Positions 12,339-22,997 of a stretch of 64,000 nt of DNA are shown here, in pieces (within the stretch, counting starts at the first letter, position 1; every line of letters begins with the position of its first letter). Under the pieces are notes generated by a model. It searched no databases and had not been told where the DNA came from. It saw nothing but the letters and a program-made list of their open reading frames with translations. The translations under genes were made by a program, and so were the position numbers. The stretch comes from Multifurca ochricompacta (Eukaryota; Basidiomycota; Agaricomycetes; Russulales; Russulaceae), in the NCBI GenBank assembly GCA_022496185.1, contig WTXG01000062.1:62001-126000 (forward strand), written 5' to 3'.

Positions 12339-14533
12339 ATGGATATGGACCCTCGCCATCGTGACAACTGGTCGCGTGAACTCACTATCATCTATGCTAC
12401 TGAAACAGGGAATGCTCAAGATTATGCAGGAAGAGTCGCTCACCGTTGTCGAAGGGCACATTTTAAATGCCGTGTCTTCGACGTTGACAAATACCCCCTC
12501 GTACGACCTTACACTCACTTTGGCTTTGGCATCTAATGTTTGGTTGCTGACCCTCACCGCCTCACTAGCTTGAACTCGTATCAGAGAACGTCATAATATT
12601 TGTCGTGGCCACCTCTGGGACTGGAAAGGAGCCGCGAACGATGACACCTTTGTGGAAGAACCTTTTGCGGTCCGACTTGCCCCCCGATTTCTTCGAGGAT
12701 CTCCACTATGCTGTTTTCGGCCTCGGAGACTCCTCCTACGAAAAGTTTTGTTGGCCGGCAAAAAAACTAAGTAGGCGTCTCGAATTCCTTGGTGCAAGAG
12801 CTATCTGCCCTCGTGCCGAAGGCGATACCCAACACACCCTTGGGTATGTCATGTCATCGTTCCTAGGTTGCCTGACAATACATGTATTAACATGGCTTTG
12901 AAATAATGCCTAGAACCGATGGCGCGTTCGACCCCTGGGTCTCCAGCCTGGCGCATGGGTTGCTTAAACTATTTCCGCTACCACCGCACCTTTCGCTCTT
13001 GCCAGCGGAAGAGCTACCTGCACCTCGCATAACTATTTTCTCAGCTACTGAAGCAGAGCTTCTGAATGACGCCACAGATCCGTTACAAGGTGATAACAAA
13101 TACCACATGTTTGAGCTCATGAAAAACGAACGGATCACCGCGGGTGACTGGTATCAGGAAGTTCGGCATTTCGAATTTCGGTGTCGGGATGACATAGCGT
13201 AAGTCCTCATTTCGTATGTTCGACCAGGTTGATCGAATTGGATCAGCTATGACCCAGGTGACGTCGCTGTGATTCACCCAGAAGCGTCCCTCATAGACGT
13301 TGACTCTTTCCTCACAATGATGGGCTGGGCCAGTGCCGCTGACGATCCGATACGACTACATCATGTTTTTGAGGGTTTGCTCACGTCTGGCCGTAGCAGT
13401 GACCCCGCTCACCTGTTATCATAGATCAAAGCCTTCCCGATCATCTCCCCCAGGTTTCGACTCTACGTGCCCTTTTCACTCGTCATCTGGATATCAACGC
13501 AGTCCCAAAGCGATCCTTCTTCCAGCTTCTGAAGCATTTTGCCACAGATGAGCGGGAGCGCGAGAAGCTTGAAGAGTTTTCCTCACCTGAGGGCGCTGTA
13601 AATGTTCCTCTCCTTCTAGGCGGGAGGTCCGCTCACATACGGGCAGGAAGAGTTATACGAATATACGACTCGGGTTCGCCGCACGATCCACGAGGTGCTC
13701 ATCGAGTTTCGCTCCGCGCGCGTGCCACGCGACCGCATTTTCGACCTCTTTCCACCTTTACGGCCGCGTGAGTTCTCAATTGCGAGCGCAGCGCAGGCGC
13801 ACCCGCGTGAGGTGCACCTGTGCGTCGCAATCATCAACTATAAGACCAAGCTCAAAGCGCGCCGGCATGGTGTCGGCACTGCTTTCCTTGCGTCACTCCC
13901 AGTCGGCACGCCATTTTTTCCCCTCTTAATTCTTCCTGCCCGCTCAAACGCGTAGCCGTGCTCTGCATAGGTGCAAAACTCAGGGTTGGTATCACGAAGG
14001 GCTTGCTCGCACTTCCGCCGGATTTAGCTACGCCGGTCATCTGTGTCGGGCCAGGAACTGGCGTAGCACCTGCGCGCTCTCTGATAGAGGCTCGTGTGCA
14101 TGGGGGTTCGAGTGATAATACGTTGTATTTCGGGCACCGCGCCTCAGGAAAGGACGCACACTATGCGCATGAATGGACTACGCTCACTGAATCCGGCAGG
14201 CTCGCGTACCATGTCGCTGCATCGCGGGACGGGCCAGAGGGCACGCGGCGGATATACGTCCAGGACCTCATCAGACAGGACGCGAAGCGGATTTGGGAGC
14301 TCATCGACGACAAGGGGGCGTGGGTGTATATCTCTGGGTGGGCCATCATTCGTCATTCGGTGTCCTCACGTCTATTAACGGTCGGTAGGTCGTCAAATAA
14401 AATGCCCGCAGGTGTGCGGGCGGCATTAGTGGAGGTAGCGCAGGAGGAGGGAAAGTTGGGGGAGGACGAGGCGCGTGGTTACATTGCACGAATGGAGAAG
14501 GAGGGGAGATTGTTCGAGGAGTGCTGGAGTTGA
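12339..14533 (+). CDS. TAH18: NADPH-dependent diflavin reductase TAH18 (NDOR1)
   Basis: Passes electrons from NADPH through FAD and FMN to Dre2 in cytosolic Fe-S cluster assembly. Seen: N-terminal flavodoxin domain with IIYATETGNAQDYAG and VFGLGDSSYEKF; a linker to the FAD-binding reductase domain with ISYDPGDVAVIHP and the FAD motif RPREFSIASA; the pyrophosphate-binding GPGTGVAPARSLIEAR; YFGHRASGKDAHY; ending at YISGSSNKMPAGVR and the short tail EGRLFEECWS. About seven introns, including one at about 13,911-13,970 and one at about 14,341-14,391. ATG 12339 (MDMDPRH) is used; ATG 12345 is equally possible. All family motifs are present and in order, and length is near the usual 600 residues, so the gene looks intact. 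Confidence 0.93.
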
Positions 14534-14731
14534 CAAAAGCCGAGTGGGTGAATCAAAGTGTTTAAATTGGCGTGACTCTCCGACTGTGTGACTCGGCGCG
14601 CACTTTATACACTGAAAATGTGAAGCGGGAGGTTGATATAGAGGAAGCTCCTCTTTGCTACACTACACAGGACCTCATCCCGTTACTTTAATGAGGATGA
14701 GGCGCTTCTCAGGGACCAGTTCTGATGAAGG

Positions 14732-14740
14732 TATATATAA
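14732..14740 (+). promoter_or_regulatory. TATA-like element of the MLKL-like gene
   Basis: TATATATAA about 78 bp before the ATG at 14818, a plausible TATA position for a fungal gene with a short leader. Confidence 0.4.
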
Positions 14741-14817
14741 TCACTGGTGCCTAGAGTGCCTGGTGGGACATCCAAAACCAGGACCCCTCGAGTACTCATT
14801 CCCATTCTTCATTTCCC

Positions 14818-17800
14818 ATGTCCCTCAAGGCCATTAGACGCAGCACGGGCAGCAATGCGCTCGACTGGATGGTCACGTCCACTCAGATAGCCTCAAATGT
14901 TTCTTCCATGTTGCCATTCCCTCCTACGATGGCAGCCGCAACTATCCTCCTCGCCATCATCCAAATTATTGCTGTGAGTACCCAACTCTCCCTGCTCCCT
15001 CGAACTTCCTATACGATTGCTCACGCTAGTTGGAATCCCGCTAGGATATCAAGGTCAACCAGGAGGATTGTCTCCGCCTTGCGCAGCGAGCTGCGCGCTT
15101 GCTCACAGCCATTGGGCAACGCATGGATGGGAAGTGGGAAGACGCGCCCCAATCGTTGTTAGAGAGCATCCGTGAGTTCGAGGCGTGAGTGCGCGCGTTT
15201 TGGGACTTCCCGTGTGGCGCGATGCTATCTTCTGACCTGCGTGAACATTTGTTTAGCACGCTGCTGTCAATACGCGACTTTATGTTCAAGGCCGCGCAGA
15301 CGAAATGGATCAGCCGGTTCGTAGCAAAGACTAACATACAGGACGCGCTGGTACAGTATGATCAGCAGTTGAGGGATGCAGCTACGTCCTTCCAGGTGCG
15401 CGGTCTGCTGTTCATACTTTCTTTTTATGATACTTAAACATGTAGGAGATCAGGTCGCGTCGTTAATAGAGATACACTATGCCATAGGTGCCATGAAAGG
15501 AGGTTCCGCGAAAAACCTATCAACAATTACCGACGCGGAGGTTGTCACAAGTCCGATCGAGTCCCTAGAAACGCGGCCCTTGAGCTGTTCCACATTAGAA
15601 TCCAGTTTTGAGTCTATCAGACGATCTCGCGATTCTACTGAATCAACAATTTCTTCTTTTACCTTTGTCGACGCCGACCCAGAGAATCTGGTACCCGAAT
15701 CAGACGCGCAGCCTCCCGCGCTCCCCGTACCCACCGAAGAAGAAGAATTCCTCGACGGCATTAACGGAGAGACGGATGAGTTTGGAGTACGAACAAAAGA
15801 GTCTCTGTCCTGTGCTATCCTCTTGTTAACCGTAGTCTAGTTCCGCAGATATCACCAGTCCGACGTCATTGTTCGCAGGGCGAATCGTAAAGCTGTCGGC
15901 TGGTTCGCGGGAACGTCAGAAGCGCAAGCGGCCGGACAGAAGATGACCATTAAGAGGTATGATGGGCCAAAAGACCCTGCTCTGAAAGTGCGCGTGTTTC
16001 CTTGTCTGCTCTTAGCGCAAGCCTGATCGATCGGCCTATCAACCAGCAATGGGTGAGAGACATAAAAATGTTGAGAAATCTTCAGTCAGTCTTCGTATGA
16101 ATCGCCTCGTCATGCCATTTATTAATGAGGTGTTAAATGGCAGCCATGAAAACTTGCCTCAAATTGTTGGTTATTCCGACGGGAAAGCCCAGACCCCTTT
16201 TATCTTACTAGCTAGTGGTACGTTTCAACCTCAAGGCCTTTTTCTTCGTGTAAGCTCATTGCAGTTTGGGGGGGCGGGGGGCAGTGCAAAGCCGTGATCT
16301 TGCATTGGCCATGCGGTCAGCGCTGACAACCCGCAGTCTCGCCGACTGTGCTGGCCTTATATTGAAAACGGTAAGTATCGACATGGTATCTATTTGCTAT
16401 CTTGACTCCTGATATCGGAGTTAGTACCGGGATATTGCCGTCAGTCTACCCGGTTTCCTCGTAACCTCTGTTTCCCCTGATATGGCTCCAGTCAGCAATA
16501 GGACACGCCCAGCAGCAGCTGTCCTTGAGCGAGAACGAGGCTCAGGACTTTATCGACGTAAGTACTTCTGATGCCCTTCTGATGTTAATTTGCTCACCGT
16601 GTGTCAGCACGCGACCTATAGCATTGACAACGACAACAACGTCATAGTTGGTCTGCCACCACCACGAGAAGGATGGGTTACGGGACGTAGCTATGGCCTC
16701 GAAGAATCACTTGCGGAGCGTGCTCTACAGGTGAGACCACATTGCCCCACCATGATTAGGTTCCTAGATCTCTACGTAGTACCTAAAAGAACCCATGAAC
16801 GCAGAAGAAGCTGCTTTACAAGCCGGATCATCCCAGACTACAGTGTCCCTCAATGTTTGTACCTCGTTGCTGTCTTTTTTCAAGTGACATGTTAACTAAT
16901 AATTCGTACCCAGAAATACAAGCAACTCAAGGGTCTCCTAAGTTCCTTGCTCCCGCGGAGGCGAGAGGGTCCAGGACTTTCTTCTGAGCTTGAGGACCTT
17001 CTTGATGACGCGGATGAGGATAACCCGCTCACCCTCCGCGCCTTGCGAGCCCTTTGTATCGAACAATCACGACATGATCAAACGTGGCAAGCCCGCGCAC
17101 CCATTGGCGCCATTAAAACAGGCGATTATGGGTACATCCCTGGTCGTTCGAACGACTTTGCAAACTTTGTGCGTCTCGGAAACATCCTAGACAGCGAAGG
17201 CGGAAAGGCGATGGAAGTCGTTGGCGAGACGCACGGCACGATGATTGTGCGGTCCGGCGGTTTTAACGGTTTTCACCAGCGTCAGCCCGCGAGCCCATTC
17301 CTCATACCCAATGAGATGGAGTGCTGGCCTGTTGCGCTTCCGCCGCGGGGAAACGCAACGTTGTTCGTGCACCATGAGACAGGGCTGGCTTCTGTCAATA
17401 GTGCCTGGCATTTCTTCATCACGCACGGGGCATCGTTCGCTTCGACTCACGGCGTAAAGCCGCAGGACCTCATCCTAGGCGAGTCTCCTTGGAATTAGTC
17501 CTAGACCACTTCTTGACCTTCAACGACACATGCGAAACAGTTACCAGGTCTTTGCGCATCGATGACCACCAAGTCGATGACTGGCGCCCCTCGATACCGC
17601 GGTGCCAGGTTTTAACCGCCCTCCTGGGTTTGGTGCACCTGCACCTGGCGTGGCTGGGTTTCCACGGCCTGGCGGGTTTGGTAGCACGCCTGGATTTCCT
17701 CATCACGGATTCGGAGCCCAGGCGCATGCAGCAATGCCGTCCATCGTATACCTTGTCACGTCCTCGCGGCCGGACTTTTTAGCGTATATCACTGATGACC

Positions 17801-17985
17801 CCATGGGCCGCCCGCGCCCACGCGAGACTCGTTCCACATCGTGGTGTTTTAGCTGCCGATCTGGGTGGTAAGTCGCGTGATATTTGCTTTACCTTGTAAA
17901 TTGGTTGATGGCTTATGATGATGATTTTAGTCCAGTAGGGTATGTCGACTACATTCAATTGGATGCAGAGGACGTAGCGTTATAG
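14818..17985 (+). CDS. MLKL-like N-terminal helical-bundle protein with degenerate kinase-like middle
   Basis: Function not established. Seen: after the first exon, an amphipathic helical region DCLRLAQRAARLLTAIGQ ... LLSIRDFMFKAAQTKWISRF ... QLRDAATSFQIASLIEIHYA (about residues 50-160). This matches the fungal relatives of the MLKL N-terminal four-helix bundle, the membrane-acting module of necroptosis executioners. A Ser/Thr-rich linker follows, then a segment resembling a kinase N-lobe: KMTIKRYDGP, VRDIKMLRNLHHPNLPQIVG. No HRD or DFG motif is visible, so kinase activity is doubtful. A conserved region of unknown fold (GDYGYIPGRSNDFANFVRLG) comes next, and a tail rich in Pro, Gly and Phe (17,602-17,760). 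Splicing at 17,485-17,610 is unclear because three frames are open. The NLR gene lies 1.4 kb downstream on the same strand. Confidence 0.7.
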
Positions 17986-18524
17986 TGTCGCCAGCCAGAG
18001 TAACTGCAGCGTTTTGACCCATCATTAGATTATGGGTTTGACCTTAGGCGAAACATTTGTTACGGCCAAAAATGTACAGCAGCTCCACCGCCTTTCGTGC
18101 TGCTCTCGTGGGTGGAAGCATGACTCTGGCTAAAGACTATGATTATTTGTCTGCGACAACTTATATTTTTGGTCAACAATCTTATCTTATCTACAATATA
18201 CTGTAAACATCTTTTACAGTACCAGATCACTTTGCAAAAACAAAAGCATTACAACGTAGGGTACTTGTAAATACGTTTAAAAGGCTCTAATTGAGCCTTA
18301 GAATAGTTCATCCTGTTCTTGAAAATGCTTCTGCGTGCTAAGCATTCATTTACATCTTATTCTATGTCATATTATCTCTTTATCTTTATTGTGTCTTCAC
18401 ATCGCTCGCGCCCGCTGCGCATCATCGTTGCCCCATTACTTCATTACGTGGGCCAGTTAGCACGAACAAAGGAAGCACGAGATGCACAAGTAAACAAACC
18501 ATGTCTTTCTGTGTCATTAGTGTG
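17986..18524. other. AT-rich intergenic spacer with a small hairpin
   Basis: No coding potential seen. A perfect inverted repeat, AAGGCTC-taatt-GAGCCTT, lies at 18281-18299. CTGTAAA..TTTTACAG, another small inverted repeat, lies near 18,200. Both could fold in the 3' UTR or be chance. Confidence 0.4.
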
Positions 18525-18912
18525 AGCAGCGCCGATCTCTCGTACGAGGATCCCATGGTTGTCCTGCATGTCCACATGTACATCCATCATCTCTTTGAGT
18601 GGCTGGAACACGTTAGAATTTGTCTTTGGGTAATCGGGCAAGTCATGGCCAAGGAGGTACTATGTCGCGAGTTTTCATATTGTCCACACAAGCCCCAGGG
18701 ATAGTGTTATCCTGCATGTACGTGGTGAGATTCACGCCAAAATCGATGTCTATGAGTTGAAGGTGATGTCCCCCTGACATGGTCATATCCAGCCCAGTGA
18801 TCGCATTTATCACCGAGTTTTGCGCAGATCAGCCCGAGATGACAAAACCTTGGAAGCCAAATTCATGTCTAAGAATGCTGTTCAGCGTCCTGTTGTTCTC
18901 GCATGCAGGCAA
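18525..18912 (-). pseudogene. GH3 beta-glucosidase fragment (pseudogene)
   Basis: Read on the minus strand, pieces in different frames line up in the right order with a fungal GH3 beta-glucosidase. They are ENNRTLNSILRHEFGFQGFVI, then SAQNSVINAITGLDMTMSG, then FGVNLTTYMQDNTIPGACVDN, then LPDYPKTNSNVFQPL, then HVDMQDNHGILVREIGAA. The usual SDW holding the catalytic nucleophile Asp reads S-G-stop here (TGA at 18829-18831), and at least two frameshifts occur (near 18,765 and 18,680). Both the N-terminal barrel and the C-terminal half are missing. This is a dead internal fragment, not a gene. Confidence 0.75.
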
Positions 18913-19400
18913 ACGTCTCAGGCGTTCCGTACATTAGTCAGCAGTCTGTAACAGCACGTAGCGTGCGGTTATCGACGCTTTCGTGCTCACCTCATGAACC
19001 TATTCTCCCTGCGGGATTTTTCTGGCTTTTTTCTCCTACATGTTATCTCTAGTACATCTGTAGTACTAGGATTTGTTCTTAGATAGCCGCGCACTTAGGC
19101 AAGGCCGTGGCATTATAAACAAAAAAATGAACATGGCAAATAATCCCTGATATTAGTAAGCTCCAAGTCTTGGTTGTAGCCTTGTTAGCCTGAACGGCGA
19201 CCGCTTCTCTGACCCCGCCGTTAACGAGATTGTCTTAACAGCCTTTCCACTTCAACTAGTTATGGAATCAGTTGTTATCAACCATCATGAGCGCCTATCT
19301 TACATATCCAGCACTGACGCCGCCACGTGCAACTTCATTTCCTGTGCGCAACTCCTTACCAAAGCCCTAGAAAATCACGATAGCTTCTACTACGTGATAT
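18913..19400. other. Spacer between GH3 relic and NLR gene
   Basis: No coding potential seen. A CACGTG lies at 19324-19329, 71 bp before the NLR ATG. No convincing TATA box. More GH3-like sequence upstream of the relic was looked for and not found. Confidence 0.35.
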
Positions 19401-22400
19401 ATGTCTCAAGAGGCCACCTCTGGTTCGAACTTTCAATCTATTTTCAATGCTACCTTGAAAGCATACAAGATCCGCACCGGGAACGATATTGCCGACCACC
19501 CGCTATCCACTAGCATTCAATCATGCACCTCTCCAGATGCTATATTATCTGTTCTTCAAGAACAAGCACGTCAATTGGATCAATACCGGAGTGACAGCGA
19601 GCGACTGAATAAGTGGTTGAATCCAACTGTAAATGTCCTCTATGCGTTTTCAGCAACACTAGGCGAAGGTGTTGGCTTGGTAACTCACAATATATTAAGT
19701 TCCCCACAACCTACGCTCTAATATGACTATACAGGTATTTTCTCCTGCAAAGGTCATATTTGCTGGCATCGGTGTCCTCCTTTTGGTAGGCGTTTTTTCT
19801 CGATAACCTTGCGCGGGCCATTGTGATAAGGAAGACTATTAGGCGGCAAAGGATGTTGACACGAGTCAAGAAACGCTCGTAGACCTATTTGACCGAATTG
19901 GAAACTTCTTCAAACGGCTTGAGACCTATGTTGAAGTGCCAGCGACAAGTGTGATGACGGACACGATCGTGAAGATCATGGTTGAAGTGCTCTGCATACT
20001 CACGATCGCAACAAAAGAGATTAAGCAAGGACGGACGAGTAAGTTAATATCCTGGAAGGCTAGACCAGATTCGATTATTGTTATTATACAGAGAAATATT
20101 TGAAAAAGCTGGTGGGAAGGACGGATCTTGAAGATGCTCTGCAGAAGCTGGACAGGCTGACACAAGAGGAGGCTCGGATGTCAACTGCGCAAGTTTTAAA
20201 GATCACTCACAGGGTGGATGGAAAATTGGAGGGTGTTGATGGCAGAGTGAAGGTGGTCGAGGGCAGGGTGCAGAAGATTGACGACAAGGTGGAGGTTATC
20301 GACGAGCGAGCAGAGGTTATCGACGTCAGAGTTCAAGGGGTCGATGGCAAAGTCCAAGGAGTTGATGACAGAGTGCAAGGCCTTGATGACAAGATGCAAA
20401 GTGTAGATGACAAGGTGCAGACTGTCGACGCTAGGGTGCAAGGAATTGACTACGAGGTGAAGAGCGTTGAAGGCAAAGTTAATCAAATCATCAATGGTGA
20501 GCAGACGTTGTTTAACCAGTGATCCACTCGAACCCTATCCTAAAACATTCTATGCCACCAGAAGAAAAGGAAACAAGGGTAACAGTTCAGCAGATAGCTA
20601 ATGATGTGGGCGCCCTGAGCCGTTAGTAATTTCCCAGCCAGAGTTGGCCACATCGTTTTAAGTCTTCACATTTTCACAGGAAATCAAAGTCGAGAAAAAC
20701 TCCGCAGTTGGCTCTCCCCACCAGATCCATCCATCAATTACAACACCGCACGCAGTGCTCACCACGAGGGGACCGCCCAGTGGTTTACTAATGGTAAAGC
20801 TTTCATCGATTGGAAAGCATCGGGTACTCTCTTGTGGATCTATGGAAAACGTATATTTCCTCTACTTGCCACCGGACCAATCAATACTAATGTCCCTTCG
20901 GTTTGCTAGCGGGATCTGGAAAGAGTATTCTCAGGTGTGTCTCTCACAATCAATTCTGTCTATGAAAACATATATTGATTGCGACCAGCTCCGCAATCAT
21001 CCAGGATATCGAGGCGATCTCAAATGCTGGCTCTGCACTTATGGCCTACTTTTATTTTGATTTCAAGGACACCAGCAAACAGGACCCTCGTGCCTTGCTA
21101 TCCTCCCTTCTTATTCAGCTTTGCAATCAATCTGACATTTATTGCGACATTCTTGTCGCTTTGTACTCGATTCACCATCAAGGCTCAAAACAGCCCGGTC
21201 ATGACGCGCTTATTCAATGCCTTCAGGACATGCTCACTGTCCCAGGGCAAATTCCAATTTATTTAATCATGGACGCGTTGGACGAATGTCCGAATAATTC
21301 TGGAATACCATCATCGCGTGAAAGGGTGCTTGAGCTTGTAGAAAGATTTCTGGAGCTGCACGTTCCAAATTTGCGACTTTGCATCACTAGTCGTCCTGAG
21401 ATTGATATCCGGACCTCCCTGGATCCCGTGACATCTCATCGCGTGTCCCTTCACGACCAAAGTGGACAAAAGAAAGATATTATCAAATACGTCAGTTCTA
21501 TTGTTTATTCGGATAAAAGGATGCGGAGATGGCGGGACGAAGATAAAAAACTGGTTATTCAGACCCTCTCAGAAAAAGCTGATGGAATGTGAGCGCATCG
21601 CTATAAGCCAATAACAAGTTCTCATGTGTTAACACAGGTTTCGATGGGTTTTCTGCCAACTTGAAACTCTCCGCCATTGTCTCCCTCCAAGCGTTCGGCG
21701 TATTTTGAACGAATTGCCAGAAAGTCTGGATGAGACATATGAACGGGTACTTCGAGAAATTAACAAGGCGAACCGAGATCATGCATATCGTCTTTTGCAA
21801 TGCCTCACTGTTGCAGTTCGACCACTTCTGGTTCAGGAGCTTGCAGAAGTACTTGCGCTTGACCTCACAGGAGGGATTCCGAAGGTAAACGTGGACTGGC
21901 GTTGGGAAGATCAAGAAGAAGCCGTACTCTCGCCATGCTCGAGTTTGGTCGCCGTTGTTGACGATCGTGGTTCTCGAGTTATTCAATTTTCGCACTTCTC
22001 CGTGAAGGAGTTCCTAACTTCGGATCGGCTCGAAAAGTCGAGGGGACACGTCTCGTGTTATCATATCCTTCTCGAGCCTGCGCATACGATTCTCGTTCAA
22101 GCTTGTCTTGGTGTCCTACTTCGCTTATCTGGCCAGGTTGACGCACAAAGCCTCAAAAAAATCCCTTTGGCTGACTATGCCATCAAACATTGGGTTCAAC
22201 ATGCCGAGTTCGAGAATGTGCTCTCACATATTAAGGACGTAATTGACTTTTTTTTCGACGGAGACAAACCACATCTTTCTCCATGTCTCCAGTTACACAA
22301 AGCACACGCAATATTTGGGGGGCCTCCGTACCAGACCCACCCGATAGAACCCGGAGCGGTCCCGTTGTTTTATGCCGTACAAACTGGATTTCTTGCCTTG

Positions 22401-22997
22401 GTCGAATATTTGGTCAACAAGAACCTCAAGCACATAAATGCCAAGGGCGGAGATTATGGGTCACCGCTGCTCGTAGCGTTGTTCGAGCGCCACTTCTCGA
22501 TTTTATGGTTTCTAATTGAACACGGGGCAGATGTGAATATCCGGGGCAGATGGGGACAGACAGTGCTGCATCGAGCAACGATAAAAAACACTCCTGAGGT
22601 TGTGGAGCGTCTTCTAGAGGTTGGTGCTGATGTGGACGCTCTGGACATGAGCCTTTTCACTCCGTTGCACCGGGCAGCATACTATGGATGTCTTGACAAT
22701 GCCAAAGTGCTTCTTAAGCATGGAGCAGATGTCAATTCGCAAGATGACCAAGGCCAGAGCCCATTACACCTCGCATCAGAACAAGGATTCCCTATAGTCA
22801 TGAAGTTATTACTAATGCATGGTGCAAATCCGCATGCGCACGACCACAGGAACCGAACTCCATATGAAGTCGCGCGGTTGAGTAGAAAGCAGGAGATCGA
22901 AAAATTGTTGTCCGAGTACAGCCAAACGAGTACAGGACCCGAGTCTATGGTAGTTGCCGCTTTGAGTGCACAAGTGTCGGCCCAAGGGGACTCGTAG
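19401..22997 (+). CDS. NLR-like STAND protein: Goodbye domain, heptad coiled coil, NACHT, ankyrin repeats
   Basis: Predicted signal-transduction NTPase of about 1,050 residues. Seen: N-terminal region matching the fungal STAND N-terminal Goodbye domain (VFSPAKVIFAGIGVLLLAAK, IMVEVLCILTIATKEIKQG, residues about 1-190); a 13-copy heptad coiled coil (about 205-300); LRSWLSPPDPSINYNTA and GTAQWF, the usual lead-in to fungal NACHT domains; Walker A YGKPGSGKSILSS formed across two introns (about 390-402); Walker B IYLIMDALDECP (about 495); LCITSRPEID; the winged-helix-like IQFSHFSVKEFLTS; then about five ankyrin repeats (GADVNIRGRWGQTVLHRA, LFTPLHRAAYYGCLDNAKVLL, QSPLHLASEQGF; about 865-1020). Eight introns by my reading, no lesion found. 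In fungi such proteins act in non-self recognition and cell death; the role here is inferred. ATG 19401 (MSQEATSGS) gives a full Goodbye domain. Confidence 0.88.
20196..20486 (+). repeat. 21-bp coding minisatellite encoding heptads in the NLR
   Basis: About 13 tandem 21-bp units encode seven-residue repeats of the form V-D-x-K-V-Q-G (for example VDGKVQG VDDRVQG LDDKMQS). The complementary strand is also open throughout, as expected for a repeat with a strong codon pattern. The regular spacing of V/I/L predicts a long parallel coiled coil. Unit number could vary between strains. Confidence 0.85.

Noticed and set aside
20196..20486. Long open frame on the minus strand opposite the NLR coiled coil
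   Set aside because: A mirror effect of the 21-bp coding repeat; no start context, splice signals or homology of its own.
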